From Leptospira sp. GIMC2001 (GTDB lineage Bacteria > Spirochaetota > Leptospiria > Leptospirales > Leptospiraceae): a DNA stretch of 64,000 bases. Positions 16,227-25,825 of the stretch are shown one piece after another. The DNA lies in assembly GCF_028462125.1 (NCBI RefSeq), contig NZ_CP115468.1, positions 2,409,459 through 2,473,458 on the forward strand, in the 5' to 3' direction. Under the pieces are notes generated by a model. The model had not been told where the DNA came from and did not search any database. It saw only the letters and a program-made list of their open reading frames with translations. The translations under genes and the position numbers were made by a program. The first letter of the stretch is position 1; each line of letters begins with the position of its first letter.

Positions 16227-17621
16227 TCAATTCTCTTCGATCACTTTTCCATCTTCAAGAATCATGCGAATGAGCTTGGTCATCTCAACAGAATATTCAA
16301 CATCCAAATGTTTTGTAACACCTTCGCAGAATCCATTGATAATCAGCAATTTTGCATCGTCTTCTGACAATCCTCGAGACTGAAGATAGAATAATTGGTC
16401 TTCGTCTATCTTCGAAACTGTGGCTTCATAATTCAAAGTACCATGATTACCAGATATATCATTATAGGGATAAGCATGAGACTGCGATCTATCATCCATC
16501 ATCAAGCCATCACATTTGACATGACTGAAGGCACCTTGAGATGAAGATTCGAATTTGACTAGGCCTCGATAGGAATTAATTCCTCCATCAAGAGATACAC
16601 CTTTGGCAAGTATATTGGATCTTGTATTCTTACCTACATGAATGATTCGAGCTCCCGTATCTTGCACTTGCCCTTTACCAGCAAATGCTAATGAGAGTAC
16701 ATCCCCAGTTGAGTTGTCCCCTAATAAAACAATTCCTGGATATTTGATTGTATTGGCGCCGATGTTACAATCTGTCCATGTTATATGAGCATTTGCATGA
16801 CAGAGTCCCCGTTTCACGGTCCAGTTGTACATATTTTTTTTCCAATTTTGAATCGTTGTATATTCGATTCGTCCACCATCAAGTGCAACAAGCTCGACTA
16901 CGGCTGTATGAAAATTCGTTCCTTTGTCTTGAACAGAAGTGCATCCTTCACTGTATTCAATATGTGCGCCTTCATCTGCAATTAGCAATGTCCGTTCATA
17001 TTGTCCGGATGATTCTGCTGTTACTTTAAAGTAGGCTTGAAGAGGCATGGGAGTCTTCACACCTTTCGGAACATAGGCGAATGAACCACCACTAAACACG
17101 GCAGAGTTGAGAGCTGAGAATTTATTGTCACCAATCGTAACAACTGTTCCCAAATATTTTTTAACAATGTCTGGATATTCTTGGATCGCTGTGTCAATGT
17201 CACAGAAAATAATTCCTAGATCCGTTAATTCCTTTTTGACATTTGCATAAATTGTCTCGGAATCATTCATTGTCTCGATTCCTGCGAGAAATTTTCTCTC
17301 ATGCTCTGGGATTCCCAATTTTTCAAAACTTCTTAATATCTCAGGATCGACTTCGTCCCAAGATTTCTTTTTTTTCTGATTGGATCCAACATAATGTACA
17401 TAATTATCTAGATCGATATTTGCCTGAGGGATAAAACCCCAAGTTGGCATTGGTTTGGATAAATAGATTTCTAGTGCTTTTAGACGAAATTCTGTAAGCC
17501 AACCTGGTTCATTCTTGATATGAGAAATCGATTCTACAACACGCTTAGATAACCCTTTTGGAAAATTACTTGCTTCGTAAAAGTTTGATTCTGTGGTTTC
17601 CTGTGTTTCTAATGTGTGCAT
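16227..17621 (-). CDS. sufB: Fe-S cluster assembly scaffold SufB
   Basis: Subunit of the SufBCD scaffold that builds iron-sulfur clusters. 464 residues, the normal length, with the SufB-specific beta-helix region: [62 protein letters not shown] and the C-terminal [19 protein letters not shown]. SufC, SufD and SufS are not next to it; the neighbours are rlmN and a peroxiredoxin. Either the partners are elsewhere or the unit has been split. Pairing with a peroxiredoxin suggests an oxidative-stress context. The inverted repeat at 17653-17700 lies just upstream. Confidence 0.95.
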   Translation of the reverse strand: MHTLETQETTESNFYEASNFPKGLSKRVVESISHIKNEPGWLTEFRLKALEIYLSKPMPTWGFIPQANIDLDNYVHYVGSNQKKKKSWDEVDPEILRSFEKLGIPEHERKFLAGIETMNDSETIYANVKKELTDLGIIFCDIDTAIQEYPDIVKKYLGTVVTIGDNKFSALNSAVFSGGSFAYVPKGVKTPMPLQAYFKVTAESSGQYERTLLIADEGAHIEYSEGCTSVQDKGTNFHTAVVELVALDGGRIEYTTIQNWKKNMYNWTVKRGLCHANAHITWTDCNIGANTIKYPGIVLLGDNSTGDVLSLAFAGKGQVQDTGARIIHVGKNTRSNILAKGVSLDGGINSYRGLVKFESSSQGAFSHVKCDGLMMDDRSQSHAYPYNDISGNHGTLNYEATVSKIDEDQLFYLQSRGLSEDDAKLLIINGFCEGVTKHLDVEYSVEMTKLIRMILEDGKVIEEN

Positions 17622-17652
17622 ATCCTACCCCGATTGTCCTAGTCCAGTCTTT

Positions 17653-17700
17653 CAAACTTGAGCTCAGTATAAATAATAATTTTTACTGAGCTAAGTTTGA
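17653..17700. repeat. Long near-perfect inverted repeat between peroxiredoxin and sufB
   Basis: CAAACTTGAGCTCAGTA (17653-17669) is mirrored by TACTGAGCTAAGTTTG (17684-17699) with one base bulged, around a 14-base A/T loop. It would fold into a strong hairpin on either strand. No T run follows on the minus strand, so it is either a weak terminator of the peroxiredoxin gene or a leader structure or operator of sufB. Confidence 0.7.
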
Positions 17701-17708
17701 GTTCGAAA

Positions 17709-18290
17709 TTAATTTACGGAAGAAAAATACTCTTTAGATCCTTTTGGATCAGCTTTCATAGATTTCTTACCTTCGTCCCAATTGGCAGGACAGACTTCAC
17801 CATGTTTTTCAACGAATTGAAAAGCTTTGATGAGACGAATCGCTTCATCAATATTTCTTCCGACAGGTAAGTCATTTACCGTTGCTTGACGAATCACTCC
17901 GCTTGGATCAATGATAAATGTTCCTCTTAGCGCAACGCCTGTATCCAATAAAACTCCGAAACTTTTAGAAATTTCTTTTGTTACATCAGCAATCAAAGGA
18001 TAACGAATGTCACCAATTCCGCCTTCTTTCCTAGATGTCTTCTTCCAAGCAAGATGTGAATATTCACTGTCGATAGAGACACCCAAAACTTCAGCACCCA
18101 ATTTTTTGAATTCGTCCAACTTTGTGTCATAATCAATGATTTCAGTTGGGCATACAAAAGTAAAATCCAATGGATAGAAAAACAATACAACCCATTTCCC
18201 TTTGTATTCTGATAATTTGATTTCTTTGAAAGATTCTCCAATTACGGCAGTTGCCTTAAATTCTGGAGCTTGCGATGTTACTTGCGGCAT
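17709..18290 (-). CDS. Typical 2-Cys peroxiredoxin (AhpC/Prx1 class)
   Basis: Thiol peroxidase of 193 residues that reduces hydrogen peroxide and organic hydroperoxides. The peroxidatic cysteine is in [14 protein letters not shown] (about residue 48) and the resolving cysteine in [12 protein letters not shown] (about residue 168). [13 protein letters not shown] is the GGLG-type motif associated with sensitivity to over-oxidation. Its reductant is not encoded nearby. A good ribosome site (AGAGGAAAT) precedes the ATG. It lies 42 bases after the large low-complexity gene and upstream of sufB. Confidence 0.95.
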   Translation of the reverse strand: MPQVTSQAPEFKATAVIGESFKEIKLSEYKGKWVVLFFYPLDFTFVCPTEIIDYDTKLDEFKKLGAEVLGVSIDSEYSHLAWKKTSRKEGGIGDIRYPLIADVTKEISKSFGVLLDTGVALRGTFIIDPSGVIRQATVNDLPVGRNIDEAIRLIKAFQFVEKHGEVCPANWDEGKKSMKADPKGSKEYFSSVN

Positions 18291-18332
18291 ATATTTCCTC
18301 TTAATATTTAGACTAGTTCTATTAGTTAGACT

Positions 18333-20570
18333 CTAGCCGCCTTTGGCCATAAGAAATTTCTCCATAAATTCGGTGATATCCCGAATGTTACGGTTGATCA
18401 TTTTTCTCATTTCCGGAGGGATATTTTGGGATTTTATAACCCGGTAGTAATTTAAGGCATTCTTTAGCATTTTCCTGCGAGCAAATTCTTGAGCTTTCAT
18501 TAACATCGGTTTGTATTTAAAGTATGAATATTCCATGATCGAGTAATTTTTAGATAAGCGAAAGCCATGTGGAATTTTACCGAAGTCATAGGTAAGAGTC
18601 AAGAATGGAGCATCATCAACTTCTGGGGGTTTGAGCTCGAGGACACCATGGAGAATTTTTTCGGGTTCCTGTTCTTCCTCTTTCGGGTCAAGCTCACCTA
18701 GTTGTTCGTCTAAGTCGCCATCGACAATTTCAATATCAGGTGAATCTACATCATCCAGATCCGGCTCGCCCATCGGACGAGGCATACCATCAGGAGTTCG
18801 ACCATCCAATTGAAAATCTTCGGGATCAGGTAGACCAATCGACGGAAGTCCAGCTATTTCTTGCGGTAGCTCATCCTTCGTTTCTGGTTTTTCATGATCA
18901 AATGCTTGTGGCAGATCCAGATTTGAGACAGGGCTATCTGGCGTTGTTTTGAAATTCTCAGGTTCCGGAAGTTGGATCTCATCTCCAGGATTCTGAGTAG
19001 GTAGAACTCCTGTAGATGGATCAGGTAATTTGCTCTCGTCTATGGAATCATGTATTTTCTGAGTGATCGGATCAGGAAGATCAATAGTACTAAGCTCAAT
19101 TGCTTCAGGTGTTAGCTTAAAAAGTTTTCCATCTTCACGAGTAAATTCTTCCGGATCAGGAAGATTGATATCTGGTAGGTCTTCAGGTATCGGAGATGGT
19201 GGATAATAAGGTTCTAAACTATCCGAAAGGCTTCCATCAGGTTTAGGGCTTTTTTTATTTTGTTGCTGCTTCTTTTCTTCTGCTTTGCGCTTAAGATACT
19301 CTTCTCTTTCTTTGAATAGATCTTGTTTACGTCTATCATCACCTGATCTGCGATCTTTACGGTTGAGTCCAGATCGCCTATCTTTTCTTATGCGGCGTTC
19401 TAAACCCGATCGCCTATCAACCAATGGCAAGTCTTTGAATTTATCCCACTCGCGAGTAAAGAAGGTATCCTCTGGTAAATCCATTGGACCATCTGGTGAA
19501 TCATCCGTAAGCGTATCTGGTGGAATAAATTCTACCTCATCTGACTCTTTTGAAGGAGCAAATGATTCTGGCCCTGTGTTGCGGTCGGCATAAGAAGTAG
19601 GCTTGCTTGGTTGTTGAATACTACTAGGAGGAGAACTCGGACTGCCACCTACTACTTGATAGACGATTGGTGCAGGAAAATATCCTGGAGGAAGTTGCCT
19701 TTCAAAACTTGGAGCTTGAGCTCCAGCGGACATTGTGTCCGATCCTGGTTGCTGTGGAGCAATAGGTTGTGTTGGATAAGGAATATAAATTGGAGTTCCA
19801 GAAATAGCTTGGCCTGGACTTCCACCGCTCGGCTGTCCACCAGGTAAATAATCTCCCGGGTCTTGAGATCCTCCCATGGAAGGTGGTGAAGCCATACCTG
19901 AAGGCATTGGAGGATAGAATCCTCTTTGCAGAGATTCAGAAAGTGCTTCTGCTATCTCTCGAATAGCTTCTGCTAAATCACGGAGTGGAATGGGACCTGA
20001 AGGAAATTGTCCTGATGCGGAATCGTCATCCCAATCTTCATTATTGATTGCTTCTTGTCTTTGATTGTAACCTTTTAGATCCTCAATATTCTGAATGAGT
20101 TTTTTCTTAATTTCTTCGTCTGGAATTCTTGCTTCCGTTCTCTGATAGATCTCCAAAGCACCAGAAACATTTTCTTTCTCAACTAAGGCTTCCGCATTGA
20201 GAAGCGGTCTTCTATGATGCGAATATTTTGAGTTTTTGCTAATGATGTCATCGGCTGAATGTGTGACTTGCGGTTTGGATGTGCGGGATCGTTCATTGGA
20301 GCCTGATTCGTTGGAATCCGATGAGCCGTAATTTCCGAGTGGCAGGTTTTCAGGCTGGTCTTTGTTAGAATTGCGGTTTGGTTGCGAATTGGATTTTGAA
20401 GATTGTTCATAGTTACCGCTATTGGATCCATTTCTACCAGAAGAATCCGAGATATTACGATCCGATCCTGAATCCTTATTGGGATTCTTGGAAGTTGGTT
20501 CACGTAAAGCAGTATAAAGACCCGCTCCCGCACCAGAGAGTCCGAGGAGTAATAAAAGTGCGGTTAACAT
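18333..20570 (-). CDS. Large low-complexity membrane-anchored protein with DRRSG repeats
   Basis: Unrecognised 745-residue protein. It has an N-terminal hydrophobic segment (MLTALLLLLGLSGAGAGLYT) and an Asn/Ser/Gly-rich linker. A helical stretch around residues 120-170 (EALVEKENVSGALEIYQRTE) resembles a TPR half. Then come Pro/Gly-rich spacers, a strongly basic block with repeated DRRSG units (near 390-420), a Pro/Asp-rich region with many LPDPE/IDLPDP units, and a C-terminal helical domain (MKAQEFARRKMLKNALNYYR...) that again looks TPR-like. It is probably a single-pass protein with long disordered linkers between two small helical modules. No enzyme motif is visible. The start at 20570 lacks a clear ribosome site. 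Confidence 0.72.
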   Translation of the reverse strand: MLTALLLLLGLSGAGAGLYTALREPTSKNPNKDSGSDRNISDSSGRNGSNSGNYEQSSKSNSQPNRNSNKDQPENLPLGNYGSSDSNESGSNERSRTSKPQVTHSADDIISKNSKYSHHRRPLLNAEALVEKENVSGALEIYQRTEARIPDEEIKKKLIQNIEDLKGYNQRQEAINNEDWDDDSASGQFPSGPIPLRDLAEAIREIAEALSESLQRGFYPPMPSGMASPPSMGGSQDPGDYLPGGQPSGGSPGQAISGTPIYIPYPTQPIAPQQPGSDTMSAGAQAPSFERQLPPGYFPAPIVYQVVGGSPSSPPSSIQQPSKPTSYADRNTGPESFAPSKESDEVEFIPPDTLTDDSPDGPMDLPEDTFFTREWDKFKDLPLVDRRSGLERRIRKDRRSGLNRKDRRSGDDRRKQDLFKEREEYLKRKAEEKKQQQNKKSPKPDGSLSDSLEPYYPPSPIPEDLPDINLPDPEEFTREDGKLFKLTPEAIELSTIDLPDPITQKIHDSIDESKLPDPSTGVLPTQNPGDEIQLPEPENFKTTPDSPVSNLDLPQAFDHEKPETKDELPQEIAGLPSIGLPDPEDFQLDGRTPDGMPRPMGEPDLDDVDSPDIEIVDGDLDEQLGELDPKEEEQEPEKILHGVLELKPPEVDDAPFLTLTYDFGKIPHGFRLSKNYSIMEYSYFKYKPMLMKAQEFARRKMLKNALNYYRVIKSQNIPPEMRKMINRNIRDITEFMEKFLMAKGG

Positions 20571-20636
20571 AACTATCTACTATCTATCATCGTGAATTAA
20601 GACACCCTTTCTTGATACATTCAAGCTAAAATCTGC

Positions 20637-20665
20637 TTGACAGAAGCCTTCATTCCCAGAAATAT
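20637..20665 (+). promoter_or_regulatory. Candidate promoter of the thioesterase gene
   Basis: A perfect TTGACA (20637-20642) is followed after 17 bases by AAATAT (20660-20665). The expected start of transcription then falls around 20672, right at the ATG at 20674, which lacks a ribosome site. This would be a leaderless or near-leaderless mRNA. Confidence 0.35.
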
Positions 20666-20673
20666 GAAAAAAT

Positions 20674-21078
20674 ATGAAGGCAGTCGCTAAGAAAAACATG
20701 AGTTTTGGTTCCAGTCCAGATAATCAGGATGGTCTACAGTTGAAAATCACCTTCGACGAAGACACAAAGACAGCTTATGGAGATTTTACCTGTCATGAGA
20801 AATTCCAAGGTCAACCGGATACGATCCATCCTGGAATTTTATCTACTATATTAGATGAAATCATGATGAAAATCAATGAAGCGATGAACTTTGAGACCCA
20901 GACAGGCGAACTCACTGTTCGTTTTTTACAGCCCGCTTTTGTAAATGAGCCTCTGCATTTACGCGGATGGTTTGTTAAGAAGAACAAAAAAGTCATTGAG
21001 AATAGAGCTGAGATAGAGAATGAAATTGGCAAAATAGTTGCCCGTGGAAAGGGAAAATATATCGAAGCGGAAGACTAG
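20674..21078 (+). CDS. Hotdog-fold thioesterase, PaaI-like
   Basis: A 134-residue single hotdog-domain protein. [20 protein letters not shown] matches the HGG..(D/E) active-site helix of acyl-CoA thioesterases of the PaaI/YbgC type, with Pro in place of the first Gly. [22 protein letters not shown] is the second conserved strand pair. It probably hydrolyses an acyl-CoA, substrate unknown. The first residues (MKAVAKKN) are poorly conserved in style, so the Met at 20698 could be the true start. tRNA-Leu follows 20 bases after the stop. Confidence 0.8.
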   Translation: MKAVAKKNMSFGSSPDNQDGLQLKITFDEDTKTAYGDFTCHEKFQGQPDTIHPGILSTILDEIMMKINEAMNFETQTGELTVRFLQPAFVNEPLHLRGWFVKKNKKVIENRAEIENEIGKIVARGKGKYIEAED

Positions 21079-21098
21079 ATATTTATCGTGGTCAATAT

Positions 21099-21185
21099 GC
21101 CGATGTGGTGGAATTGGTAGACGCAGTGGATTCAAAATCCACCGAGGGCAACCTCTTGCCGGTTCGATTCCGGCCATCGGTACCA
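21099..21185 (+). tRNA. tRNA-Leu, anticodon CAA
   Basis: Complete class II tRNA of 87 bases. The acceptor stem GCCGATG/CATCGGT closes with G-U at its end, the discriminator is A and CCA is encoded. The anticodon stem GTGGA/TCCAC holds the loop TTCAAAA, giving anticodon CAA (21133-21135) for UUG. A variable arm (GAGGGCAACCTC) and the TGCCGGTTCGATTCCGGCC-type T arm follow. The 3' end is 3 bases from the stop of the converging SDR gene. Confidence 0.97.
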
Positions 21186-21188
21186 AGT

Positions 21189-21920
21189 TTATTTTTTGGC
21201 TAAAGACTTGGCTTTCTCAGTAGGGAGAACAACCACATCCCTACTTTCCCAAGCTTCAATAATTCCTGCTACAACCTCCATCGGATTCTCAAAGTTTTTA
21301 CTTAAAACTTGAATAATCTTCAAAAAACCATCCTTATCTCCTAAGGAATTTTCAGGTAAACCCGTTCGAACACCTGCGGGACAACTCACAGAAACTTTTA
21401 CATTTGTTCCGACACATTCCATTGCGAGTGCGCGTGCGAATCCCACTAAACCAAACTTAGCTGAAGTATAAATGGACATATTCTTTACAGCAGGAAGGAG
21501 CCCAGCAATCGCGGACACTATATGAATATGTCCTTTGCCTTTTTTCTCAAAAAATCTTTTGGATATCTGAGCTATTGCCACAGGAGCAAGCAAATCCACA
21601 AGATAGGTATGATGAATGTCATCTAAACTCATATCTGCAAATGCTCCGTAATAAGCAGAACCTGACGCAATAACGACTGTAGTCGGATCGGATTCTTCTA
21701 TTATTTTCGAAAAGCTATTCTGTATATTCACGAGTTCATCGTGTAGATCTAACCTGTACAATCGATCTTGATTCCAAAAACTTTCTGTAGGTTTATGATT
21801 CCGGTATGTGCCATAAATATTAGCTCCAGCATTGAACAAAGTCTCTGCAAATGCGGAACCAATTCCACCATTGGATCCTATGATCAAAATGTTCTGATTT
21901 TTAAGTTGAGTATTTTCCAC
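21189..21920 (-). CDS. Short-chain dehydrogenase/reductase
   Basis: NAD(P)-dependent oxidoreductase of 243 residues. IIGSNGGIGSAFAETLF is the cofactor loop (normally TGxxxGIG). VVIASGSAYYG takes the place of the NNAG strand. HIVSAIAGLLP carries the catalytic Ser, and SIYTSAKFGLVGFARAL has the YxxxK pair. CPAGVRTGL follows as the usual PG motif. The substrate is not predictable. The start codon is GTG at 21920; no strong ribosome site is visible. It diverges from the 423-residue protein with 13 bases between start codons. Confidence 0.9.
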   Translation of the reverse strand: MENTQLKNQNILIIGSNGGIGSAFAETLFNAGANIYGTYRNHKPTESFWNQDRLYRLDLHDELVNIQNSFSKIIEESDPTTVVIASGSAYYGAFADMSLDDIHHTYLVDLLAPVAIAQISKRFFEKKGKGHIHIVSAIAGLLPAVKNMSIYTSAKFGLVGFARALAMECVGTNVKVSVSCPAGVRTGLPENSLGDKDGFLKIIQVLSKNFENPMEVVAGIIEAWESRDVVVLPTEKAKSLAKK

Positions 21921-21933
21921 ATTTTTTAGACTA

Positions 21934-23205
21934 ATGAATTGCTCGCATCAATCTCCAATTAGGAAAACTATTGTTAAAATGTTATTCGAAGAAGGAGTAA
22001 ACTATTTTTTTTTCAAGGGAAGTCCCGATTCTGTGATTAGAATCGACTCATCCATTCAATCCTTCTATGATTTTCCGATCAAAAAAATTCCTAAACTGCC
22101 TTCTCTATTCTCTGATCCTTCTCTAGCACCAAGATTTTTATATGATATTCGTTGGAATAGACGGAACTATCCATCAAAGGAAATAAATATCCCAGATTAC
22201 ATTTCCAAATCGAATCAATCTAATCCCAAACCTGAAATTTTTACAAAAAAATCTTACCAATACCAAATTGGAGGCCTTATCTCAGGGAAACATTTTCTTG
22301 AACGAACCACAAGAAATCAGATGATCTCTACACGCTATCTTTCTCTTCGTGATATCGTTAATCCGAACTACAATGAAAACGAAGTTTTAGAAGAAATTGA
22401 CAAACTCTACTTCAAGAAAGGAGATAAGAATACACTTTCTAAGTTGGTCAAAATTTTATACGCAGGGAAACCTAGCGAAGAAAGAGATATAATTGCGAAC
22501 CTTTTTGCTCACGAGCCAACATTTGCAAATTTCCTGAGAAACCAAATATTTCATATAGAAATTCTACCTTTAATCCATGGAATTTTTCTCCAGGAAATAC
22601 TTGCAAAGATGGATGAAAGATTTATAAAACATTCCTTGCCGACATTATCTGCACCTGTGAGAAGAGTCATAGAAAAGTCTGTCTCTAAGAATAAATTCTC
22701 AAGTATTCTCAATTCTCCAAGCATGGAACCGCCGCAAGGTGAATCATTGGTAGAAAAAATTGAAGCCTTAATATTTAGTAGATTTTCGAGAAGTATCTAT
22801 TATGAAGAAGGTAATTATATAAGCTATAGAATTCCGAAGCAAGGCAACGATGATTATATTCAATCATTCGTTGGAACTAATACAAATCGATTTAATTTTG
22901 TGACAACAATTACTCAACCATCCAATCAAGCAGAGCAAACTTCAATTAGAGATTCGGAGACATTCATAGAATTTTTCTCGCAATCTGGCAATCACCTATT
23001 CTTTAGAATTCTAGATTGGATAGATATCATTCGATTTGATACGATCATTCATCTGCGAGAATTTGAGTCCATTGAGTACTATCGCCTTCCTCCTGGACTC
23101 ATAATTACAATTCCCTACTATGCAACATCCAAATACACAATAGGTTGCGGAATTACGAAATCTCGAAAATCCTTTGAATTTTTGCTACTGGGTTTTGCCT
23201 ATTGA
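21934..23205 (+). CDS. Uncharacterised 423-aa protein with a FliG-like helical segment
   Basis: No signal peptide or membrane helix is visible. The N-terminal 150 residues are unrecognised. Residues about 160-260 form a helical stretch ending FLQEILAKMDERFIKHSLP then APVRRVIEKSVSKNKF. This is similar in pattern to FliG domains (a helix, then a run of leucines, then the M/V-S-x-R turn seen in flagellar motor switch proteins). The last 150 residues look beta-rich. The FliG resemblance is by eye and weak. No flagellar gene is adjacent; the neighbours are an SDR gene and glpK. Confidence 0.65.
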   Translation: MNCSHQSPIRKTIVKMLFEEGVNYFFFKGSPDSVIRIDSSIQSFYDFPIKKIPKLPSLFSDPSLAPRFLYDIRWNRRNYPSKEINIPDYISKSNQSNPKPEIFTKKSYQYQIGGLISGKHFLERTTRNQMISTRYLSLRDIVNPNYNENEVLEEIDKLYFKKGDKNTLSKLVKILYAGKPSEERDIIANLFAHEPTFANFLRNQIFHIEILPLIHGIFLQEILAKMDERFIKHSLPTLSAPVRRVIEKSVSKNKFSSILNSPSMEPPQGESLVEKIEALIFSRFSRSIYYEEGNYISYRIPKQGNDDYIQSFVGTNTNRFNFVTTITQPSNQAEQTSIRDSETFIEFFSQSGNHLFFRILDWIDIIRFDTIIHLREFESIEYYRLPPGLIITIPYYATSKYTIGCGITKSRKSFEFLLLGFAY

Positions 23206-23248
23206 AATAGAAAAAGATTTCCTAATAAACAATTATGCAATTCCAATC

Positions 23249-24745
23249 CTATTTAGTTTTGATTCTCGAGATTGCATCTAACCAAAGTTTGATTTCTTTA
23301 TCTCTCGCATCTTGCTTCATAGAAGGTTTAAATTCCGTTGCTTTATTGTCCAAAGATTTTAAGTAAGCCAATGAAGGAAAGAATCCTGTTTCCAATCCTG
23401 CAAGATAGGCTGCTCCAAGAACAGTAGTGTCAACATTGGACGGTCGAACTACTTTTGTATTCAAAATATCTGATTGGTATTGCATAAGAAATTTATTGGA
23501 AGTAGCTCCACCGTCAACACGCAAAACTTTCAAAGATTTGCCAGTGTCTTTTTCCATAGCTTTTACCAATTCATAAGATTGAAGCGCAATCGATTTGAGT
23601 GCTGCTCTCGTAATCTGCGCGGGAGTCGTATCTCGAGACAAACCAAATATTGCACCACGAGCATCCATATCCCAATGAGGTGCGCCTAATCCTGCAAAGG
23701 CTGGCACAAAAACGATATCATCTTCCGATTTCAATTTTTTTACTAATTTTTCAGAATCTGCAGATTTAGGAAAAAACTTAAGATTATCACGCAAGTATTG
23801 TATTACAGCACCACCGATAAAGATTGATCCTTCCAAACAATATACCGTTCGTCCTTCACCACCTAATGCTAAAGTTGTGACCAATCCGCTATTGGATAGT
23901 TTGAATTCGTCACCAGTATTGAATAAGAGAAAGCATCCTGTTCCATACGTATTTTTTGCTTCTCCCACTTCTGTACACAATTGACCAAAAAGCGCGCCTT
24001 GCTGATCACCAACGAGGGAGGCGATCGGAATTCCATCAGGAATCCCTTTTAAGTTCTGTGTAGTTCCAAATAAGGATCTTGAATTCTGAACTTCAGGAAG
24101 AATGGACTTCGGTATTGAGAGAATATCTAATAGTTCTTGATCCCATACTTTATCTTTAATATTATAAATCAATGTTCTAGAAGCATTAGTGTAGTCTGTT
24201 TTATGGGATCTACCGTCTGTTAGCTTGTATAAGAGCCAAGAATCAATCGTTCCAAATTGAATGTCTCCCATTTCAGCCTTTTGTCTGACACCTTTAACAT
24301 TATCGAGAATCCATTTGATCTTCGTTCCACTAAAATATGCATCAATGACAAGTCCTGTTTTTTTTCTAAAAAGATGTTCCAGGTGTTTGGATTTGAGTTC
24401 TTGGCAATAAGCAGACGTTCTACGACATTGCCACACGATTGCATTGTAAACAGGCTTTCCTGTTTTTCTATCCCATAATACAGTTGTTTCTCTTTGATTG
24501 GTAATTCCAATTGCGACTGCATCCTTTAGAGAAAGTCCACCTTCGCTTACAGCTTGTTTAATTAATTTTAAAGTTTTATTCCAGATTTCTTCTGGATCAT
24601 GTTCAACCCAACTTGGTTTTGGGAAATGCTGCTTGAATTCTTGATAGGCTGAAGAGATAGCCTTGCCTTTATCGTTAAAGCAATAGGTTCGTATTCCTGT
24701 AGTTCCAGCGTCGATTCCAATGATGAATGATTTTTTATTGTGCAT
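23249..24745 (-). CDS. glpK: Glycerol kinase
   Basis: FGGY-family kinase that phosphorylates glycerol to sn-glycerol-3-phosphate, 498 residues as in E. coli. The phosphate-1 motif is GIDAGTTGIRTYCFN. PSWVEHDPEEIW, GITNQRETTVLWDRKTGKP, YNAIVWQCRRT, YGTGCFLLFNTG and FVPAFAGLGAPHWD are glycerol-kinase stretches, and RVDGGATSNKFLMQ is the second phosphate motif. There is no glpF or glpD beside it. An AAGGAAG ribosome site precedes the ATG. In Leptospira it would supply glycerol-3-phosphate for phospholipids. Confidence 0.96.
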   Translation of the reverse strand: MHNKKSFIIGIDAGTTGIRTYCFNDKGKAISSAYQEFKQHFPKPSWVEHDPEEIWNKTLKLIKQAVSEGGLSLKDAVAIGITNQRETTVLWDRKTGKPVYNAIVWQCRRTSAYCQELKSKHLEHLFRKKTGLVIDAYFSGTKIKWILDNVKGVRQKAEMGDIQFGTIDSWLLYKLTDGRSHKTDYTNASRTLIYNIKDKVWDQELLDILSIPKSILPEVQNSRSLFGTTQNLKGIPDGIPIASLVGDQQGALFGQLCTEVGEAKNTYGTGCFLLFNTGDEFKLSNSGLVTTLALGGEGRTVYCLEGSIFIGGAVIQYLRDNLKFFPKSADSEKLVKKLKSEDDIVFVPAFAGLGAPHWDMDARGAIFGLSRDTTPAQITRAALKSIALQSYELVKAMEKDTGKSLKVLRVDGGATSNKFLMQYQSDILNTKVVRPSNVDTTVLGAAYLAGLETGFFPSLAYLKSLDNKATEFKPSMKQDARDKEIKLWLDAISRIKTK

Positions 24746-24765
24746 TGAATTGCTTCCTTTTAAAA

Positions 24766-25722
24766 TTAAATTTCAATTTCTAGACCTTCGTAGGCCATTT
24801 TTATCTCTAAACGTCCAGATGCGTCAAACATTTCTTTGTATTTCAATGCTCGCAAAAACACCGCATCCAATTTCTCATCATCATAAGAAGGATCATGATG
24901 AAACATAACCAATTTCTTGACCCCTGCTCGAAGAGCAATATCAGTTGCCATGGAAGCAGAACTATGACCCCAGTCAATTTTTTGCAAAGATTCTTCAAAT
25001 GTATATTGGGTATCAAAAACCAAGACATCTGCACCCTGAAAATATTCAAGATACTGATCAATATTATCCATTTCATCTAAATTGAATTCAGCATCACTCG
25101 CAAATATCAGAGACTTGTCACCCTCACTGAATCTATACGAAAAGCTCCCACCTGGATGGCGCATAGACTTACTTGTGACGGAAATATGTGGGCCTAAATT
25201 AAAACTCTCGCCCTCTGCATGCTCAATAAATGTTTTCTCAGCAAGATATTGATCTAATGGAACTGGGAAATGAGTAAATGCATGTTGGTATCTAAGTCTT
25301 TCTTCCAATTTATTCATGGCAGTATGAAATTCAAATTTGTTACCAGGAATAAACAAAGGAACAAAGAAAGGCATACCTTGTATATGATCCCAATGTGTAT
25401 GAGTCATTACCCAATAGGCCTCACCTTTTCCCTTTCCAAATTCTTTTTCCATCAATTGGTTTCCTAGATCACGAACTCCTGTGCCTGAATCGAGAAGAAT
25501 CAAGCGATCTTCCTTATCTCGGATCTCTAAAGATGTGGTGTTACCCCCGTAAGTACTGTGTCGGGAAAAAGATAAGCCGTCCAGAAATCTTTGAATACTT
25601 TCTGAACTCTGCAAATCCATGGGTGTTGCAAGCGTAAGAATCGATTCAATTTTCGATCGAATGTATTCTGGTCTTACTGGAGAACCGATGGAGCCTCTGA
25701 CTCCCCAAAATTTTACTCTCAT
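24766..25722 (-). CDS. Metallo-beta-lactamase-fold hydrolase
   Basis: A 318-residue MBL-fold protein. The metal-binding motif MTHTHWDHIQGMPFF (HxHxDH) and the later ligands in MRHPGGSFSYRF, FASDAEFN and VMFHHDPSYDD are all present, as in phosphodiesterase or RNase Z-like members. The N-terminal MRVKFWGVRGSIGSP is characteristic of a bacterial subfamily often found near signalling genes. Substrate unknown; a cyclic nucleotide or phosphodiester is plausible. It sits 20 bases upstream of glpK on the same strand. Confidence 0.88.
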   Translation of the reverse strand: MRVKFWGVRGSIGSPVRPEYIRSKIESILTLATPMDLQSSESIQRFLDGLSFSRHSTYGGNTTSLEIRDKEDRLILLDSGTGVRDLGNQLMEKEFGKGKGEAYWVMTHTHWDHIQGMPFFVPLFIPGNKFEFHTAMNKLEERLRYQHAFTHFPVPLDQYLAEKTFIEHAEGESFNLGPHISVTSKSMRHPGGSFSYRFSEGDKSLIFASDAEFNLDEMDNIDQYLEYFQGADVLVFDTQYTFEESLQKIDWGHSSASMATDIALRAGVKKLVMFHHDPSYDDEKLDAVFLRALKYKEMFDASGRLEIKMAYEGLEIEI

Positions 25723-25825
25723 AGTTGGATGTACAATTGAATGAAATCCCCCTTATGTTTTTCCACTGAATTTTTATTTTTTTTGTTGAAATCATAGAAA
25801 AAATAGAAAAACTGGGGGCTTAACT

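Noticed and set aside
18291..18332. AGTCTAA direct repeats before the peroxiredoxin gene
   Set aside because: Two 7-base copies in AT-rich DNA are too short to be called an operator; no known PerR-type box is visible.
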